From Mnemiopsis leidyi (lineage: Eukaryota > Ctenophora > Tentaculata > Lobata > Bolinopsidae): 28,934 bases of DNA. The notes below the pieces were generated by a model. That model saw nothing but the letters and a program-made list of their open reading frames with translations, searched no databases and was not told where the DNA came from. Location: NCBI GenBank assembly GCA_000226015.1, contig JH153850.1, forward strand, positions 293,144-322,077, given 5' to 3'. Both the position numbers and the translations under genes were made by a program. Positions within the stretch are counted from its first letter, which is position 1. Each line of letters begins with the position of its first letter. Below, piece after piece: positions 22,301 through 28,934 of the stretch.

Positions 22301-25300
22301 ACGGTACTTCTAGAGCTCAATTCGGTACGATACAGGAATGTGTAGACATGGTTTAAAGAGGAGGGGACGGATATCAGAGGAGGAACCTACCGAGAACAAG
22401 TACAGGTGACAGGTATCCGGGGTTGGTTAAAAAACTCCTGCAGTGATCACTGATCAGGGTTACGGGGTGAGAGACCACAGTTAGATGGTACAGTCTATAT
22501 AACAGGTCTGTAGCTGGAGAGTGGGAAAGGAAGGAAACCATGAATTTTACAAAGATTAGTGAGACGATTTGTAAATTTTCCATAAAGTTTTGATAATAAC
22601 TAACGTGAGATGGCCCAACGCAAAGTGGTCGGACAAGTCTATCTATCGGACAAGTCTATCTCTGTGAATTATCACAGGTCTTAACATTTTATCATATCGT
22701 GTGTAAAAATTGCATTACGGAAGCGAGTTATGTGCCCCGCCTCGGCTAAAGCTGTGAATGTCCTTGCTGAACGGCATGTTAAACAAGGAACTGAAGCAGC
22801 TGGGTTCCGTCCAGGCTCAATTCTTTACACTCAAGTCAATATGTTCGTTTAATACGTCCTCTTGATTTATTTATAATAATATACATTTTTGTAAACGGTT
22901 ATTAGAACCACCGGCACCGTCCGGATTTCAATCAAAAATGGGGTAAACCGTTGGGCAAAGGTAGAATGGCCAGAATGTGAACCATGGCGGATATCACATA
23001 TCAACGTTGATTTGAAGGACAGTGGCTAGAAAATGACCGGTGCGATAGGAACATTCAAGGTCGAAGCTTGGTACAGCTTTATGGCCAAGGACGACAGTAA
23101 AACGCCAGAAACCAACACATTTGCATACACAGACATACGAAGACAGCTTGTAATGTCCAAAAAGAAGTGGAGAAAGGCTATGTAATATTTGGGAGGCAAA
23201 GTCCCGAGGAATGGTTTTAAATACTTACAATGCATGTGCAAATAAATTAATAATTCGATGTGAACATTTCAGAAACAAAAGATAAAACAATGTCTGATGT
23301 TAAAATGATCTGAAAATTAAAGAAGTTTTGAAAACTTACAATGTCACACAAATCGTCCCTGAAATGGGTTTATCGTCTAACTAAGAACTTCAGAAGATTT
23401 AGATCAGTGAAACAAAGATGAAAACAAGAATATCAAGAAACAATGCATATCAAATAACAAAAGGTAACTTACTCAAAAACAACACTCTTCCTTTTTTCCT
23501 TATCTGGTTCCTGAAAACGAAGTATGAGTTTTACAAGTCGTCTCATGAAAACTCCACCCGAAACAATTTCTGATAATATAACTAATTTTCTTTATCCAAA
23601 ATCGTGAGATCGATCAACTTATTAGTGATGTTAATTACGGTACTAATTATAATTATGATTACGGTATCAAATATACTACTCTAAAACCTTGTTCACCTTG
23701 CTTGAGTCGGTCATACACAGTCACGTCAACAGTCAACAGATTTTCAACTCTCAACTCGACAAGAAAATACGAAAAGCAAGCTCAGGACAAAGCACAAACA
23801 GTTTTAAACAGACGCTAACAGAGCACACCACAATTTCCAGTGGTCAGTGCTAACTTTGAATCGAACACACCACCACCAACACCAAGTCTACAGCAAACAT
23901 TCAGCTAACGATGACACACTGCTCTCTGTCTCTCTATCTCAATGATTGTGATCATCTCACTGCTGTATAGTGTTAAAACCCACACGAAGTATGCACCTGC
24001 CAATAGCCGGACGGTGTCCGGCAAATGATTTATTGCTTGTCAAGTCGTGTAAATGTCACGTGTCCACGTGAAGTAACTAACGAGTCACGTGATAGCAAGT
24101 TCAGAATGTTATATCACACTTACTCGTTTGGATCTCCAATGGGACGGTAAGAAGTTTACAAATTTACCTAAAACGCTCGCCACAGCTCGTGTCAAAACAA
24201 CGTCATGCACACAAAATATTTGAAGTTTTTGATGAATGAAAATCACGTGACATCTTACAAGAGCACGTGACACACGACCAGCCTGTCGTGTCGATTATGT
24301 GAAACTGTTAAGTATTGCACAGTGTTCACGACAAAATGTGATTTGCAGATGTGCAGATAAAACAAGCATGTAATTGCTGCTTGTAGTACACTCATGTCAT
24401 AGCCGCAATGTTGTGCTCAAGAGAGAAAGTTTTATAGTGATATCATTAACTCTGTTTTAATGGAGCGAGATAGGACTTTATAACTTGCAGGTTGAGAATT
24501 TTCTAACCTTTAGCAAATGTGTATATATCTATATCTCACAGTAATAAAACACTACACATGGAAAGGAGGAGTAAGAGAAGCCAGTACCTTGTTATGATTA
24601 GTACATCGTTTAGAGGCTCTGTTCAATCCATTCTCACAATTACTAGAGTTTTCCAAACCATCCGACTTCTTGAAACTATCCATCATCTTCTCCGCTTCAT
24701 CAATCTTCACTTTCTCCACGATAGACTGGTTCTTCTCGATAACAGAGAATATTGGCAGTCCTTTAGCGATCCGGGATAACCAGAACAAAGTGACAGCTAT
24801 TTTATTGTTTCTTCTTTCTAACTCTTCTTGACTGAAATAGGTGCAGATTATCATTTGAGATGAAGTTTTTAGTTACCGAGAAATTTTCTTCAGTTTGCTT
24901 TATATATTTGCAACAGATGTTTGATACCAGTGATAATTATAGGAGACGTTTTTGAACATTAAAATTAAATTCAATCCCAGGGGTGTAGGAACGATTTTGA
25001 AAGTGGGGGTGAAATTTGGGCAAAAATTTTCAAGTCACGTGATGCGTAGTTGTGTCATGTGACACGTTAATTTGTGAGTTGTGACGTACTGCTACATCTG
25101 TGCAGGGGTCTCAGAAGCTAGAGCTTTAAAAAGACAATTCAGACATTGGAAAGAAGGATTTTGGCACAAGAACAATACATTTTGGCACAAGAAATTCATA
25201 GTTTAAAACGATCATTGTTTGGATCCTAACAACTGTGCAGGGGTCTGGGGGCACAGCCCCCAGAAGCTAGAGCTTCCATCAGACAATCCAGGCTCTGGAC

Positions 25301-27033
25301 AATGGATTTTAGCAAAAGAAAAATAAATTTCAGCATGATAACAGTCAATTTTGTTTTGAGAATTTTATTGTTTAAAACGATCCATGTTTATAAATAATGG
25401 TGAATATGTACTCAGAATATTTGAAATGGAAAATAAACTTTTTGTTTGATTTGTCACACAAAATTCCTCGGTGCTAAACGATACTGAACATCAAACAGTT
25501 TGGATCTTTTCTCTTTTTATAAAGAACCAAACTAAATTTTTTTCTAATAATTTGAGAAAAATTTCATCTAGTTAGGTTTCAAAGCTATATGTCACTTTGA
25601 TTTTTCTTTGAAAATTTTAACGTGCCAAGCACGCGATGTTTAACAAAATTCTTTAGATTGCTTTTAATTCTTTATGTTCCAAGGGCACCTCAAATCAAAC
25701 TTTTCTACAGGGGTGATTTATTGTTTCTTTTTTCTAACCATTATGTCCGGGTTTCATGATCAAATGGTAAAATGTTTTTTGACTATGACCATGGTCAAAT
25801 ACATGATATGACCGTGGTCGAAATTTTGACAATGACCATGGAAAAATCCTTATCTTTCATGGTCAAAATAGTGAATGCAAAAGGAGACTATTTGACCATA
25901 TAATGATCGTTTGACGGTTGACCATAGGGAAATTCCTAGGTGTCAGTGGCCATGGACAAGTTTTTTACCATTGACCATGGGGCTAATATTATGGTGTCAT
26001 GGTCATGGTCTGTGCCTCTTCCCCCCTCCCCTACTTTGTCGTGGTAGTAGTAGCAGAGGACAGTTTTGCTTACTTATTTCCAAAGTACTTGATATCGTAT
26101 GGTTCAAACAGCATATCTTCCTTAAGACCGACTCTTCTGCAGCCATCTAAGAAAAACTGCACATTTTCCTATGGGGATATGATAATGTTTGAATTTTTTA
26201 TTAAAGTGGAAGTGATATGACAGCATGTCTCCGATGTCAATGGGTTTGGTTATTTCAAATCTTACAAAATCACCATTTTTTAAAGCAAGAATCAATCAAA
26301 TAAGATTTTAGACACTCGGTGAAAAGCAATTCATATCCATAATGTAGAATCTCTGTCACCAAAATTAACACATGATAATAAAGTTGACAAGAGTTATGCT
26401 AAATTTAGTTAGAAATACTAACGAGCCATGTGATAGGGTTTCTCCCAACGTTTACAAAGGGAATCGTGTTTGGAACAACCTTGTTGATGAGCCTGTCATT
26501 GTTATAACATTAATGATTTTATGATATCCAGTCTTTATTGCCTTACACTTTCATCATCGTGACTATCGAATGTTAATATTTTGCATGGATGGAAATGTCT
26601 AGAGTACAAAACTCCGGTCAATTTAGAACACTGTAATTCAAATAAGCACCAGTGGTCCTTACCTACAAAGTAAGATACCATCAGTTAGAGCTTTTTTGAA
26701 CTTCACGTCACTGTCGTGCTTTTTTCCAAAAACTGCCTGTATAACTAACCATAAAGCTTAGACTCTGTACAAGCATAAGTGAAAGTTTGAAATGTAGATG
26801 GAATCCGTTCAGATAAAATTTAAATCTTTTTTTTAGCAATTGAACTTTAGTTTAAGCAATTCAAATAAGGAAACTGGAAAGGCTTTTATTAAGCATTGTA
26901 GCAAGTCAAATTATTGAACCTCAATCCAGAGTCGAGCTTGTTTTAGGGTTATCGTCTCTGCTTTCTTGGTGTCCAACTCCCAATCCGATTTAAAGTACTC
27001 GTTAAGTTCGTCTGTTACTGTTTCGACCCTCAT
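4161..27033 (-). CDS. LMO7-like: CH-PDZ-LIM domain protein, LMO7/LIMCH1 family (16 exons)
   Basis: The exons, in transcript order, are 27033-26920, 26736-26663, 26492-26423, 26168-26074, 24831-24588, 23510-23473, 18153-17857 (with gap), 17711-17602, 17443-17368, 10104-9829, 9666-9557, 7615-6545, 6434-6375, 6230-5410, 4657-4570 and 4371-4161. Joined, they give about 1,210 residues: CH at about 33-118 followed by an LMO7-type basic helix, PDZ at about 236-323, a disordered linker at 334-1110, and LIM at 1120-1178. CH, PDZ and LIM together in that order are characteristic of LMO7. Family members are actin- and junction-associated scaffolds, so a cell-adhesion or cytoskeletal role is inferred. 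The PDZ lies much closer to the CH than in vertebrate LMO7. Phases match at all junctions except exon 13/14. The start ATG follows an in-frame TAA, but a possible acceptor (TAG) sits just before it, so upstream exons outside the window are possible. Confidence 0.85.
4570..4657 (-). CDS. LMO7-like exon 15: first LIM zinc pair
   Basis: The acceptor is GTGCAG|AT and the donor AC|GTAAGT. It encodes CGCCVKAIGTQASIHLDETN, giving the first C-x2-C. The next zinc ligand, His in exon 16, comes 19 residues later, normal LIM spacing. Confidence 0.88.
4658..5409 (-). other. LMO7-like intron 14
   Basis: A 752-bp intron between the basic linker and the LIM exons. A 128-codon plus-strand frame at 4811-5197 was not recognised and has a low-complexity, chance-like composition. 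Confidence 0.6.
5410..6230 (-). CDS. LMO7-like exon 14: basic, Ser/Pro-rich linker
   Basis: 273 codons are open from the acceptor GTCAAG|G to the donor GTTT|GTAAGA. The content is SP/TSP-rich and basic (for example RKSWRDKFRRSLASYMP), and probably a disordered, phosphorylatable linker. Exit phase 1 fits exon 15. The only usable acceptor leaves one extra G relative to exon 13, so a base error, an unseen micro-exon or an unusual splice is needed. Confidence 0.78.
6375..6434 (-). CDS. LMO7-like exon 13: 60-nt exon
   Basis: The acceptor is TTTTTTCAG|ACA after a pyrimidine run, and the donor is AAT|GTGAGT. It encodes TSEIDEVLSEVDKFDINKAN, an acidic amphipathic helix. Entry phase 0 matches exon 12. 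Exit phase 0 does not match the frame of exon 14 by one base. Confidence 0.72.
6545..7615 (-). CDS. LMO7-like exon 12: long disordered linker
   Basis: This exon has 357 codons between TTTACAG|AAA and AATCAG|GTTACC. The N-terminal part is a Gln/Thr/Asp-rich run built from 4-residue units (12-bp repeat, about 7416-7480). The middle holds SEQIRYLDSILLQLD, a likely short helix, then three 8-residue units of type RYHSNEAE (24-bp repeat, about 6938-7005). The C-terminal part has a helix IEGKLRELRIEHCSKLREF followed by a strongly basic stretch. It is mostly disordered and no catalytic domain is present. Plus-strand frames overlapping it are shadows. Confidence 0.85.
8393..8414. repeat. Perfect hairpin CAGCACACTT-CT-AAGTGTGCTG
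   Basis: A 10-bp stem with a 2-base loop, inside an outer imperfect pair GGCTGTA...TACAGCC. It lies in intron 11 and its core resembles the inner ends of the inverted repeats at 28.4-28.7 kb. Confidence 0.6.
8761..9398 (+). other. Cluster of protein-like plus-strand frames inside intron 11
   Basis: Four short open frames follow one another: 8761-8928 after TATTGCAG, 8928-9089 (ATG overlapping the previous TAA), 9176-9298 after GGTTTCAG, with a helical segment RRDQDVQLQKIQEKLVELLL, and 9288-9398 from ATG in AAATGG context. A GTGAGC donor-like site lies at 9295. They could be exons of a small nested gene, a frameshifted relic, or chance. The minus strand is also open across part of the region, which weakens the case. 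No family was recognised. Confidence 0.25.
9557..9666 (-). CDS. LMO7-like exon 11
   Basis: The acceptor is TTCCGACAG|GT and the donor AAG|GTGAAC. It encodes GPDLSEWRAMLEKHKRDT then a charged helix ending LWNKYIK. Phases match exons 10 and 12. It is predicted helical; no named domain was recognised. Confidence 0.8.
9829..10104 (-). CDS. LMO7-like exon 10: linker with 10-residue tandem repeats
   Basis: The acceptor is CTCCCGCAG|AA and the donor AAG|GTAAGA. Entry phase 1 joins exon 9 (G+AA gives Glu). There are 91 codons after the split, including three copies of a 10-residue unit of type QSHHGDITTE encoded by a 30-bp repeat at about 9938-10021. The linker is Ser/Thr-rich and probably disordered. 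The plus-strand frame through here is a shadow. Confidence 0.85.
10673..11945 (-). CDS. Divergent class A-like GPCR (receptor A), two exons
   Basis: Exon 1 is 11945-10955 and exon 2 is 10764-10673 (donor GGAG|GTAAAG, acceptor TTCTAAG|GT), 360 residues in all. Exon 2 gives a tail ending THDIEMEC. Seven hydrophobic helices start at about 22, 54, 96, 133, 188, 236 and 275. Asp67 (2.50) and the disulfide pair Cys94/Cys172 are present. Helix 3 has SKF at 118-120 where DRY is expected, helix 7 has NFYIY instead of NPxxY, and the CWxP position reads ATIP. The ATG at 11975 overlaps an acceptor (TATGCAG), so the next ATG at 11945 is preferred. N-glycosylation site NYT is near the N-terminus. The gene lies wholly inside LMO7-like intron 9, same strand. 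The ligand is unknown. Confidence 0.85.
11969..11985 (-). promoter_or_regulatory. Likely splice acceptor of a 5'UTR intron of receptor A
   Basis: On the minus strand a pyrimidine-rich stretch (TTTCTGCTTCATTG) ends in TATGCAG|CTTTC. It overlaps the most upstream ATG of the frame. This suggests a 5' non-coding exon upstream and translation from the ATG at 11945. Confidence 0.45.
11986..14394. other. Gene-poor part of intron 9 between receptor A and its pseudogene
   Basis: No confident gene. A 5'UTR exon of receptor A may lie in the part nearest 11986. CACGTG boxes lie at about 12278, 12309, 12995 and 13194. Minus-strand frames at 12980-13219 and 13915-14235 are unrecognised. Confidence 0.45.
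14395..15055 (-). pseudogene. Decayed partial copy of receptor A
   Basis: Blocks matching receptor A appear in order on the same strand: AYVFW (about 15040), VVIERIAVSDL for helix 2 (about 14897-14929), GMFLIVVLTTSK then ILLLKFPLRAAS for helix 3 (about 14708-14790), KSDVRYDYRVYNCKYG for extracellular loop 2 and LGFITYIIPN for helix 5 (about 14490-14620), and ARKSAECVTGSVP (about 14405-14460). In-frame stops fall between helices 2 and 3. A G run of about 14 bases (14689-14702) breaks the frame after helix 3. Helices 6-7 are missing. It already has TSK where DRY belongs, so that loss predates the duplication. Confidence 0.8.
15664..16783 (+). CDS. Second divergent GPCR-like receptor (receptor B), two exons
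   Basis: Exon 1 is 15664-15968 and exon 2 is 16093-16783, 331 residues from the ATG in GCCATG context. The intron (GTACCT...TTCAG, 124 nt) contains in-frame stops; removing it rebuilds helix 3 as WVLSWILMLILL then RQAWSLSVLVLTTIRY. Helix 2 has NVSLLDAAMAF with Asp at 2.50. IRY replaces DRY, position 3.25 is Val not Cys, and helix 7 has GFSNSVILV instead of NPxxY. The N-terminus carries NVS and NTT glycosylation sites. The tail is a run of Glu/Asp encoded by GAGGAG repeats. It is not closely similar to receptor A. It lies in LMO7-like intron 9, antisense to the host. Ligand and coupling are unknown. Confidence 0.8.
16784..17367. other. Non-coding part of intron 9, GA-rich
   Basis: Purine-rich AGGAG/AGGAGAAG sequence at about 16875-17030 continues the repeat style of the acidic tail codons of receptor B. 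The rest is AT-rich with no gene seen. Confidence 0.5.
17368..17443 (-). CDS. LMO7-like exon 9: last PDZ strand
   Basis: It encodes VFTEGHVYLGICRLPPNE and onward, the closing PDZ strand. The acceptor is TCTGCAG|GTT and the donor AAAG|GTTTGT, with exit phase 1. The next compatible exon is 7.26 kb away, and the intron between holds the receptor genes. Confidence 0.85.
17602..17711 (-). CDS. LMO7-like exon 8: PDZ core
   Basis: It encodes SYAHKSGLAIGDYVITINGI then MSLQQVNDKIKS. This is the PDZ GL..GD.I..ING core and the helix that frames the ligand groove. The acceptor is TGTGTCAG|AT and the donor AAATCT|GTGAGT. The split Asp codon joins exon 7 in phase 1. Confidence 0.92.
17857..18153 (-). CDS. 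LMO7-like exon 7: linker and start of PDZ (contains assembly gap)
   Basis: The exon starts after CCACCCAG and ends AAAG|GTGATT. The 17857-17976 part reads GKFTLLVEKSEKSNDFGVTV, the first PDZ strands with the carboxylate-binding loop as DFGV, then PVITAVQK. Joining 18153-18098 to 17976-17857 restores one frame of 58 codons with phases fitting exons 6 and 8. The 18015-18097 stretch repeats 17896-17976 with extra bases, and 38 Ns separate them. The true exon is probably 176 nt. Confidence 0.8.
17896..18097. repeat. Duplicated exon sequence flanking a 38-N gap
   Basis: 17896-17976 and 18015-18097 are near-identical copies of PDZ exon 7 sequence separated by Ns at 17977-18014. The right copy has two extra bases (CCACCC for CCACC, TTCCCC for TTCCC) and one substitution, which break the frame. 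This is typical of two contig ends that overlap but were not merged. Confidence 0.85.
18186..18465. repeat. Heptamer satellite (TGTAATG)n with 14-bp variant edges
   Basis: About 20 copies of a 7-bp unit (TGTAATG in one register) fill the centre, about 18275-18408. The edges are mixed units such as GTGATGTGTGACGT. It sits in intron 6 about 30 bp upstream of exon 7. The long minus-strand frame through it is an artefact of the repeat. Confidence 0.9.
19438..20070. repeat. 44-bp satellite organised as 88-bp dimers
   Basis: The motif CTTAGTCG recurs at 19443, 19531, 19619, 19707 and 19795, exactly 88 bp apart. Each 88-bp unit holds two diverged 44-bp monomers, one with TTATTCACTATTAGC and the other with TTAGGAACTATAAGC. 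From about 19840 the array continues as degenerate single 44-bp monomers (CTTAGTCAT at 19862 and 19906, then variants at 19950 and 19994). Confidence 0.92.
20071..23472. other. Distal part of LMO7-like intron 6, no gene seen
   Basis: About 3.4 kb of AT-rich sequence. The longest frame (20818-21177, minus, 119 codons) has no recognisable domain or convincing splice context. Confidence 0.5.
23473..23510 (-). CDS. LMO7-like exon 6: 38-nt micro-exon
   Basis: The acceptor is TTTTCAG|GAA and the donor GA|GTAAGT, a strong match. It encodes EPDKEKRKSVVF. Entry phase 0 matches exon 5 and exit phase 2 matches exon 7. It has no domain of its own and supports the model through its phases. Confidence 0.65.
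24057..24269. promoter_or_regulatory. Cluster of CACGTG E-boxes in intron 5
   Basis: CACGTG occurs at 24057, 24065, 24086, 24244 and 24264, mostly as TCACGTGA/CACGTGA. Five copies in 213 bp is well above chance at this base composition. The motif is the classic bHLH-zipper site. An intronic enhancer or alternative promoter is possible, but function is inferred. Confidence 0.35.
24588..24831 (-). CDS. LMO7-like exon 5: post-CH helix
   Basis: This exon has 81 codons after a split Asn codon. It begins QEELERRNNKIAVTLFWLSR, matching the basic helix and VTLYWLGR-type motif that directly follows the CH domain in LMO7 and LIMCH1. The rest is charged and probably disordered. The acceptor is ATTTCAG|T and the donor AACAAG|GTACTG, with exit phase 0. 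Confidence 0.88.
25099..25385. repeat. Two diverged direct repeats of about 140 bp
   Basis: GTGCAGGGGTCT...AGAAGCTAGAGCTT...GACAAT...TTTAAAACGATC occurs from about 25099 and again from about 25238, with clear divergence. The second copy has an inserted GGGGGCACAGCCCCC hairpin. It is probably an old repeat element in intron 4. Confidence 0.65.
25775..26015. repeat. Cluster of GACCATGGTC-type palindromes
   Basis: TGACCATGGTCA (25786) and close variants such as TGACCGTGGTCG, TGACCATGG, CATGGTCA and GGCCATGGAC recur about nine times in 240 bp, ending about 60 bp downstream of LMO7-like exon 4 within intron 4. Confidence 0.7.
26074..26168 (-). CDS. LMO7-like exon 4: CH domain, C-terminal helices
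   Basis: It encodes ENVQFFLDGCRRVGL then KEDMLFEPYDI, the classic CH pattern ENVxxFLxxCxxxGLxxxxLFxPxDL. The acceptor is CCATAG|GAA. The donor AA|GTAAGC gives exit phase 2. Confidence 0.92.
26423..26492 (-). CDS. LMO7-like exon 3: CH domain, LINK..PxTIPFVN segment
   Basis: The acceptor is ATGACAG|G. The split codon AG+G gives Arg, then LINKVVPNTIPFVNVG follows, the segment after LLC in CH domains. The donor is CTC|GTTAGT and the exit phase 0. Confidence 0.9.
26663..26736 (-). CDS. LMO7-like exon 2: CH domain, central helix
   Basis: The acceptor is ATACAG|GCA and the donor AG|GTAAGG. The 74 bases encode AVFGKKHDSDVKF followed by KKALTDGILLC, the CH signature FxxxLxDGxLLC. The exon enters in phase 0 and leaves in phase 2. 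Confidence 0.9.
26920..27033 (-). CDS. LMO7-like exon 1: N-terminus and start of CH domain
   Basis: This exon has 38 codons from ATG, ending in QARLWIE, the first helix of a type-3 CH domain. An in-frame TAA lies just upstream, so this ATG can be the start. The TAG directly before it could instead be a splice acceptor. The donor is GAG|GTTCAA, a weak match. It is accepted because exon 2 continues the CH helix with AVFGKK in matching phase 0. Confidence 0.75.
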
Positions 27034-27727
27034 CCTACATTATAAAATGCATTTTTAAAGAGGACAGGAACCAACGAAGTCTTGGGAGTTTTTGAAGAGA
27101 ATTATAAACTAAAGAACAAAAATAGGTATATTTACTAGGTCTGTCTTGATGTTGCTGAAGCTTACCGAAACTGTAAGAACCAAATTTAGCAGAGCCGCAA
27201 CAAGCCAAAATGCTGAAGTTCGTGGTCATTTTGTGGCAAAAATTGGGTATTTTTCGGTAGTTTTGTGGCAACGATGCTGATCTGGGGACAGTTTCACGGG
27301 AAAATTGGCGAATTTCGTGACAATTTCGGGGCTATAGCTTCGAATTCCAAAATATTTTGAACTTTATGTAAAGTATTTCCAAACTGATAATACTCACAAG
27401 TTACAAATATACATGATCTGTGTGTTATGTGATACGAACTAATCAAAATGGTAGCGTCTACCATTAACCAATCAACCACTTGATCTGATCTTGTCGACAG
27501 AGGATCTTATACCAGCTACAACAAGTTCTGAGACTCCTTCAATTGGTGTCATGTTCAGAATTGCTCTAGCAAGATCATCATCAAGACAGATAATAAATCA
27601 AAGTGACAGTTGACACAAGCAATCAAAATAAAGTACTTAGTACCAGATTCAGATGATAAGCAAGTAGTGGTAAAGTTACTTGAGCTGAGTAAAACCAATT
27701 TGTCCAACACCAGACTTCAAGTATAAA
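27034..27727. other. Upstream flank or first intron of the LMO7-like gene
   Basis: No coding exon recognised. Short minus-strand frames at 27035-27271 and 27294-27479 look fortuitous. It would hold the promoter if exon 1 is truly first. Confidence 0.4.
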
Positions 27728-27870
27728 ATTTGGTCACATTTTGTTAGGTTTGGTCAAATTTGTAACATTTGGTCAAATTTTATAATGTTTGGTCAAATTT
27801 TGTAACGTTTGGTCAAATTTTATTACGTTTGGTCAAATTTAATATCCTTTGGTCAAACTTAGTAAAGTTT
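27728..27870. repeat. 20-bp tandem array (TTTGGTCAAATTTTATAATG type)
   Basis: About seven imperfect copies of a 20-bp unit centred on TTTGGTCAAATTT lie upstream of LMO7-like exon 1. Confidence 0.85.
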
Positions 27871-28017
27871 TTTAAATTCCAATAGATAGTAATTTTTGCT
27901 AAAGTTTTATGAGGACATGAAAATTCGTGATTTGTCCCAGGAAAGTGATTTTATTGCGATTTGTTGCGGAGAATTGTCAATTTTGCAAATGGTCGTATGA
28001 AAGAATACCGATGCACC

Positions 28018-28189
28018 TCTAATGGGACCCTAACGCCCAAAAGTGCACCCCTAATGGGACCCTAGTGGAACCTTAATGGGACCTTAACGGTACTCTATCG
28101 CCCAAAAGTGCATCCCTAATGGGACCCGGGCGCCATGGCCCAATTGTGACCAAGCTGGCCCAAGCTGGCCCAAATTGGCCCAATGTCTC
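28018..28189. repeat. TAATGGGACCC-type and TGGCCCAA-type short repeats next to the inverted-repeat element
   Basis: Units such as CACCCCTAATGGGACCCTA and CGCCCAAAAGTGCA repeat here, followed by CAAGCTGGCC units. They resemble the subrepeats within the inverted arms, so this may be an extension of the element or an older insertion. Confidence 0.6.
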
Positions 28190-28934
28190 ATCATGGCATT
28201 TTGCACCCCTAATGGTACTCTAATGGGACCCTAATGGGACCTTAATGGTACTCTAATGGGACCCTATTGCCGGGTAATTTTGCACCCGTAGTGGGACCGT
28301 AGTGGGACCCTAGTGCCCCTCGAACGCCAATATTTGACCATTTCAACTATTAATTGAAAAAGGTAATTCCTAGGTAATTAAGGTTTGTAAACTTGTTGAT
28401 TGCAGAATTATTCGAAGTCAAGCGGCCGGCACACTTCTATTAAGTGTGCATATATTTAATCTAATTATATTCTGTAATGTTTATCCTTTTGATTTTTGGA
28501 TTGAAAATTGTTTGTCGACCTTTTTAATTAATAATGAATTTCATCCTGAAGAATTTTAATATCAAGGCACTCTTTTACTGAACAGCAACCAGGGCAGCGC
28601 ATTTTACTAGCGACCAAGGCACTTAAATAGCGGTCAGGGCACCTTTATTGCGGCCGGGGCACTTTAATAGCGGCCAGGGCACTTAATAGAAGTGTGCCAG
28701 CCGCTTGACTTCGAATAATTCTGCGATCAACAAGTTTACAAACCTTAATTACCTAGGAATTACCTTTTCGATTAATAGTTGAAATGGTCAAATATTGGTG
28801 TTCGAGGGGCACTAGGGTCCCACTACGGTCCCACTACGGGTGCAAAATGGCCCGGCAATAGGGTCCCATTAGAGTACCATAAAGGTCCCATTAGGGTCCC
28901 ATTAGAGTACCATTAGGGTGCAAAATGCCATGAT
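28190..28934. mobile_element. Foldback or MITE-like element with inverted repeats of about 257 bp
   Basis: The left arm 28190-28447 is the near-perfect reverse complement of 28679-28934. Both carry ATCATGGCATTTTGCACC at the outer end and a CACTTAATAGAAGTGTGCC-type sequence at the inner end. The 231-bp interior has no coding frame. The arms contain subrepeats of TAATGGGACCC. The right arm reaches the window edge, so its true end and any target-site duplication are not visible. It is probably non-autonomous. Confidence 0.85.
28565..28689. repeat. 20-bp tandem repeats in the element interior
   Basis: About five units of type CGGCCAGGGCACTTAATAG are arranged in tandem just inside the right inverted arm. 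Confidence 0.8.

Overview
This looks like nuclear DNA from an invertebrate metazoan. The evidence is multi-exon genes with GT-AG introns, a CH-PDZ-LIM protein of the LMO7/LIMCH1 family (an animal architecture), class A-like seven-helix receptors, several satellite arrays and a scaffold gap of Ns. The phylum cannot be fixed from this sequence. The divergent receptors would suit a cnidarian or another early-branching animal, but that is a guess.

Main gene. About 23 kb of the minus strand (27033 down to 4161) is one gene that long open frames alone do not reveal. I assembled 16 exons by hand. They encode about 1,210 residues: a calponin-homology domain (exons 1-5), a PDZ domain (exons 7-9), a long low-complexity linker with three in-frame tandem repeats (exons 10-14) and a C-terminal LIM domain (exons 15-16). 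Intron phases agree at every junction except exon 13/14, where one base is surplus. A 38-base gap lies inside the first PDZ exon, flanked by two copies of the same exon sequence, which looks like an assembly artefact.

Nested genes. The 7.26-kb intron between exons 9 and 10 holds three receptor loci. One is an intact two-exon receptor on the same strand (10673-11945). The second is a decayed partial copy of it (about 14395-15055). The third is an unrelated two-exon receptor on the opposite strand with a 124-base intron (15664-16783). Both intact receptors lack the canonical DRY and NPxxY residues.

Left flank (1-4160). This is mostly non-coding. A plausible plus-strand terminal exon of an unidentified gene lies at 995-1176, converging on the LMO7-like gene. 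Short repeats and hairpins surround it.

Introns and right flank. Intron 6 (5.3 kb) holds a heptamer array and a 44-bp satellite organised into 88-bp dimers. Intron 5 holds a cluster of CACGTG boxes. Intron 4 holds degenerate direct repeats and a run of GACCATGGTC-type palindromes. Intron 11 holds protein-like plus-strand frames of uncertain status. Upstream of exon 1 come a 20-bp tandem array and, at the window edge, a foldback or MITE-like element with inverted repeats of about 257 bp.

I found no tRNA, rRNA or CRISPR array, and no prokaryotic-type operon.
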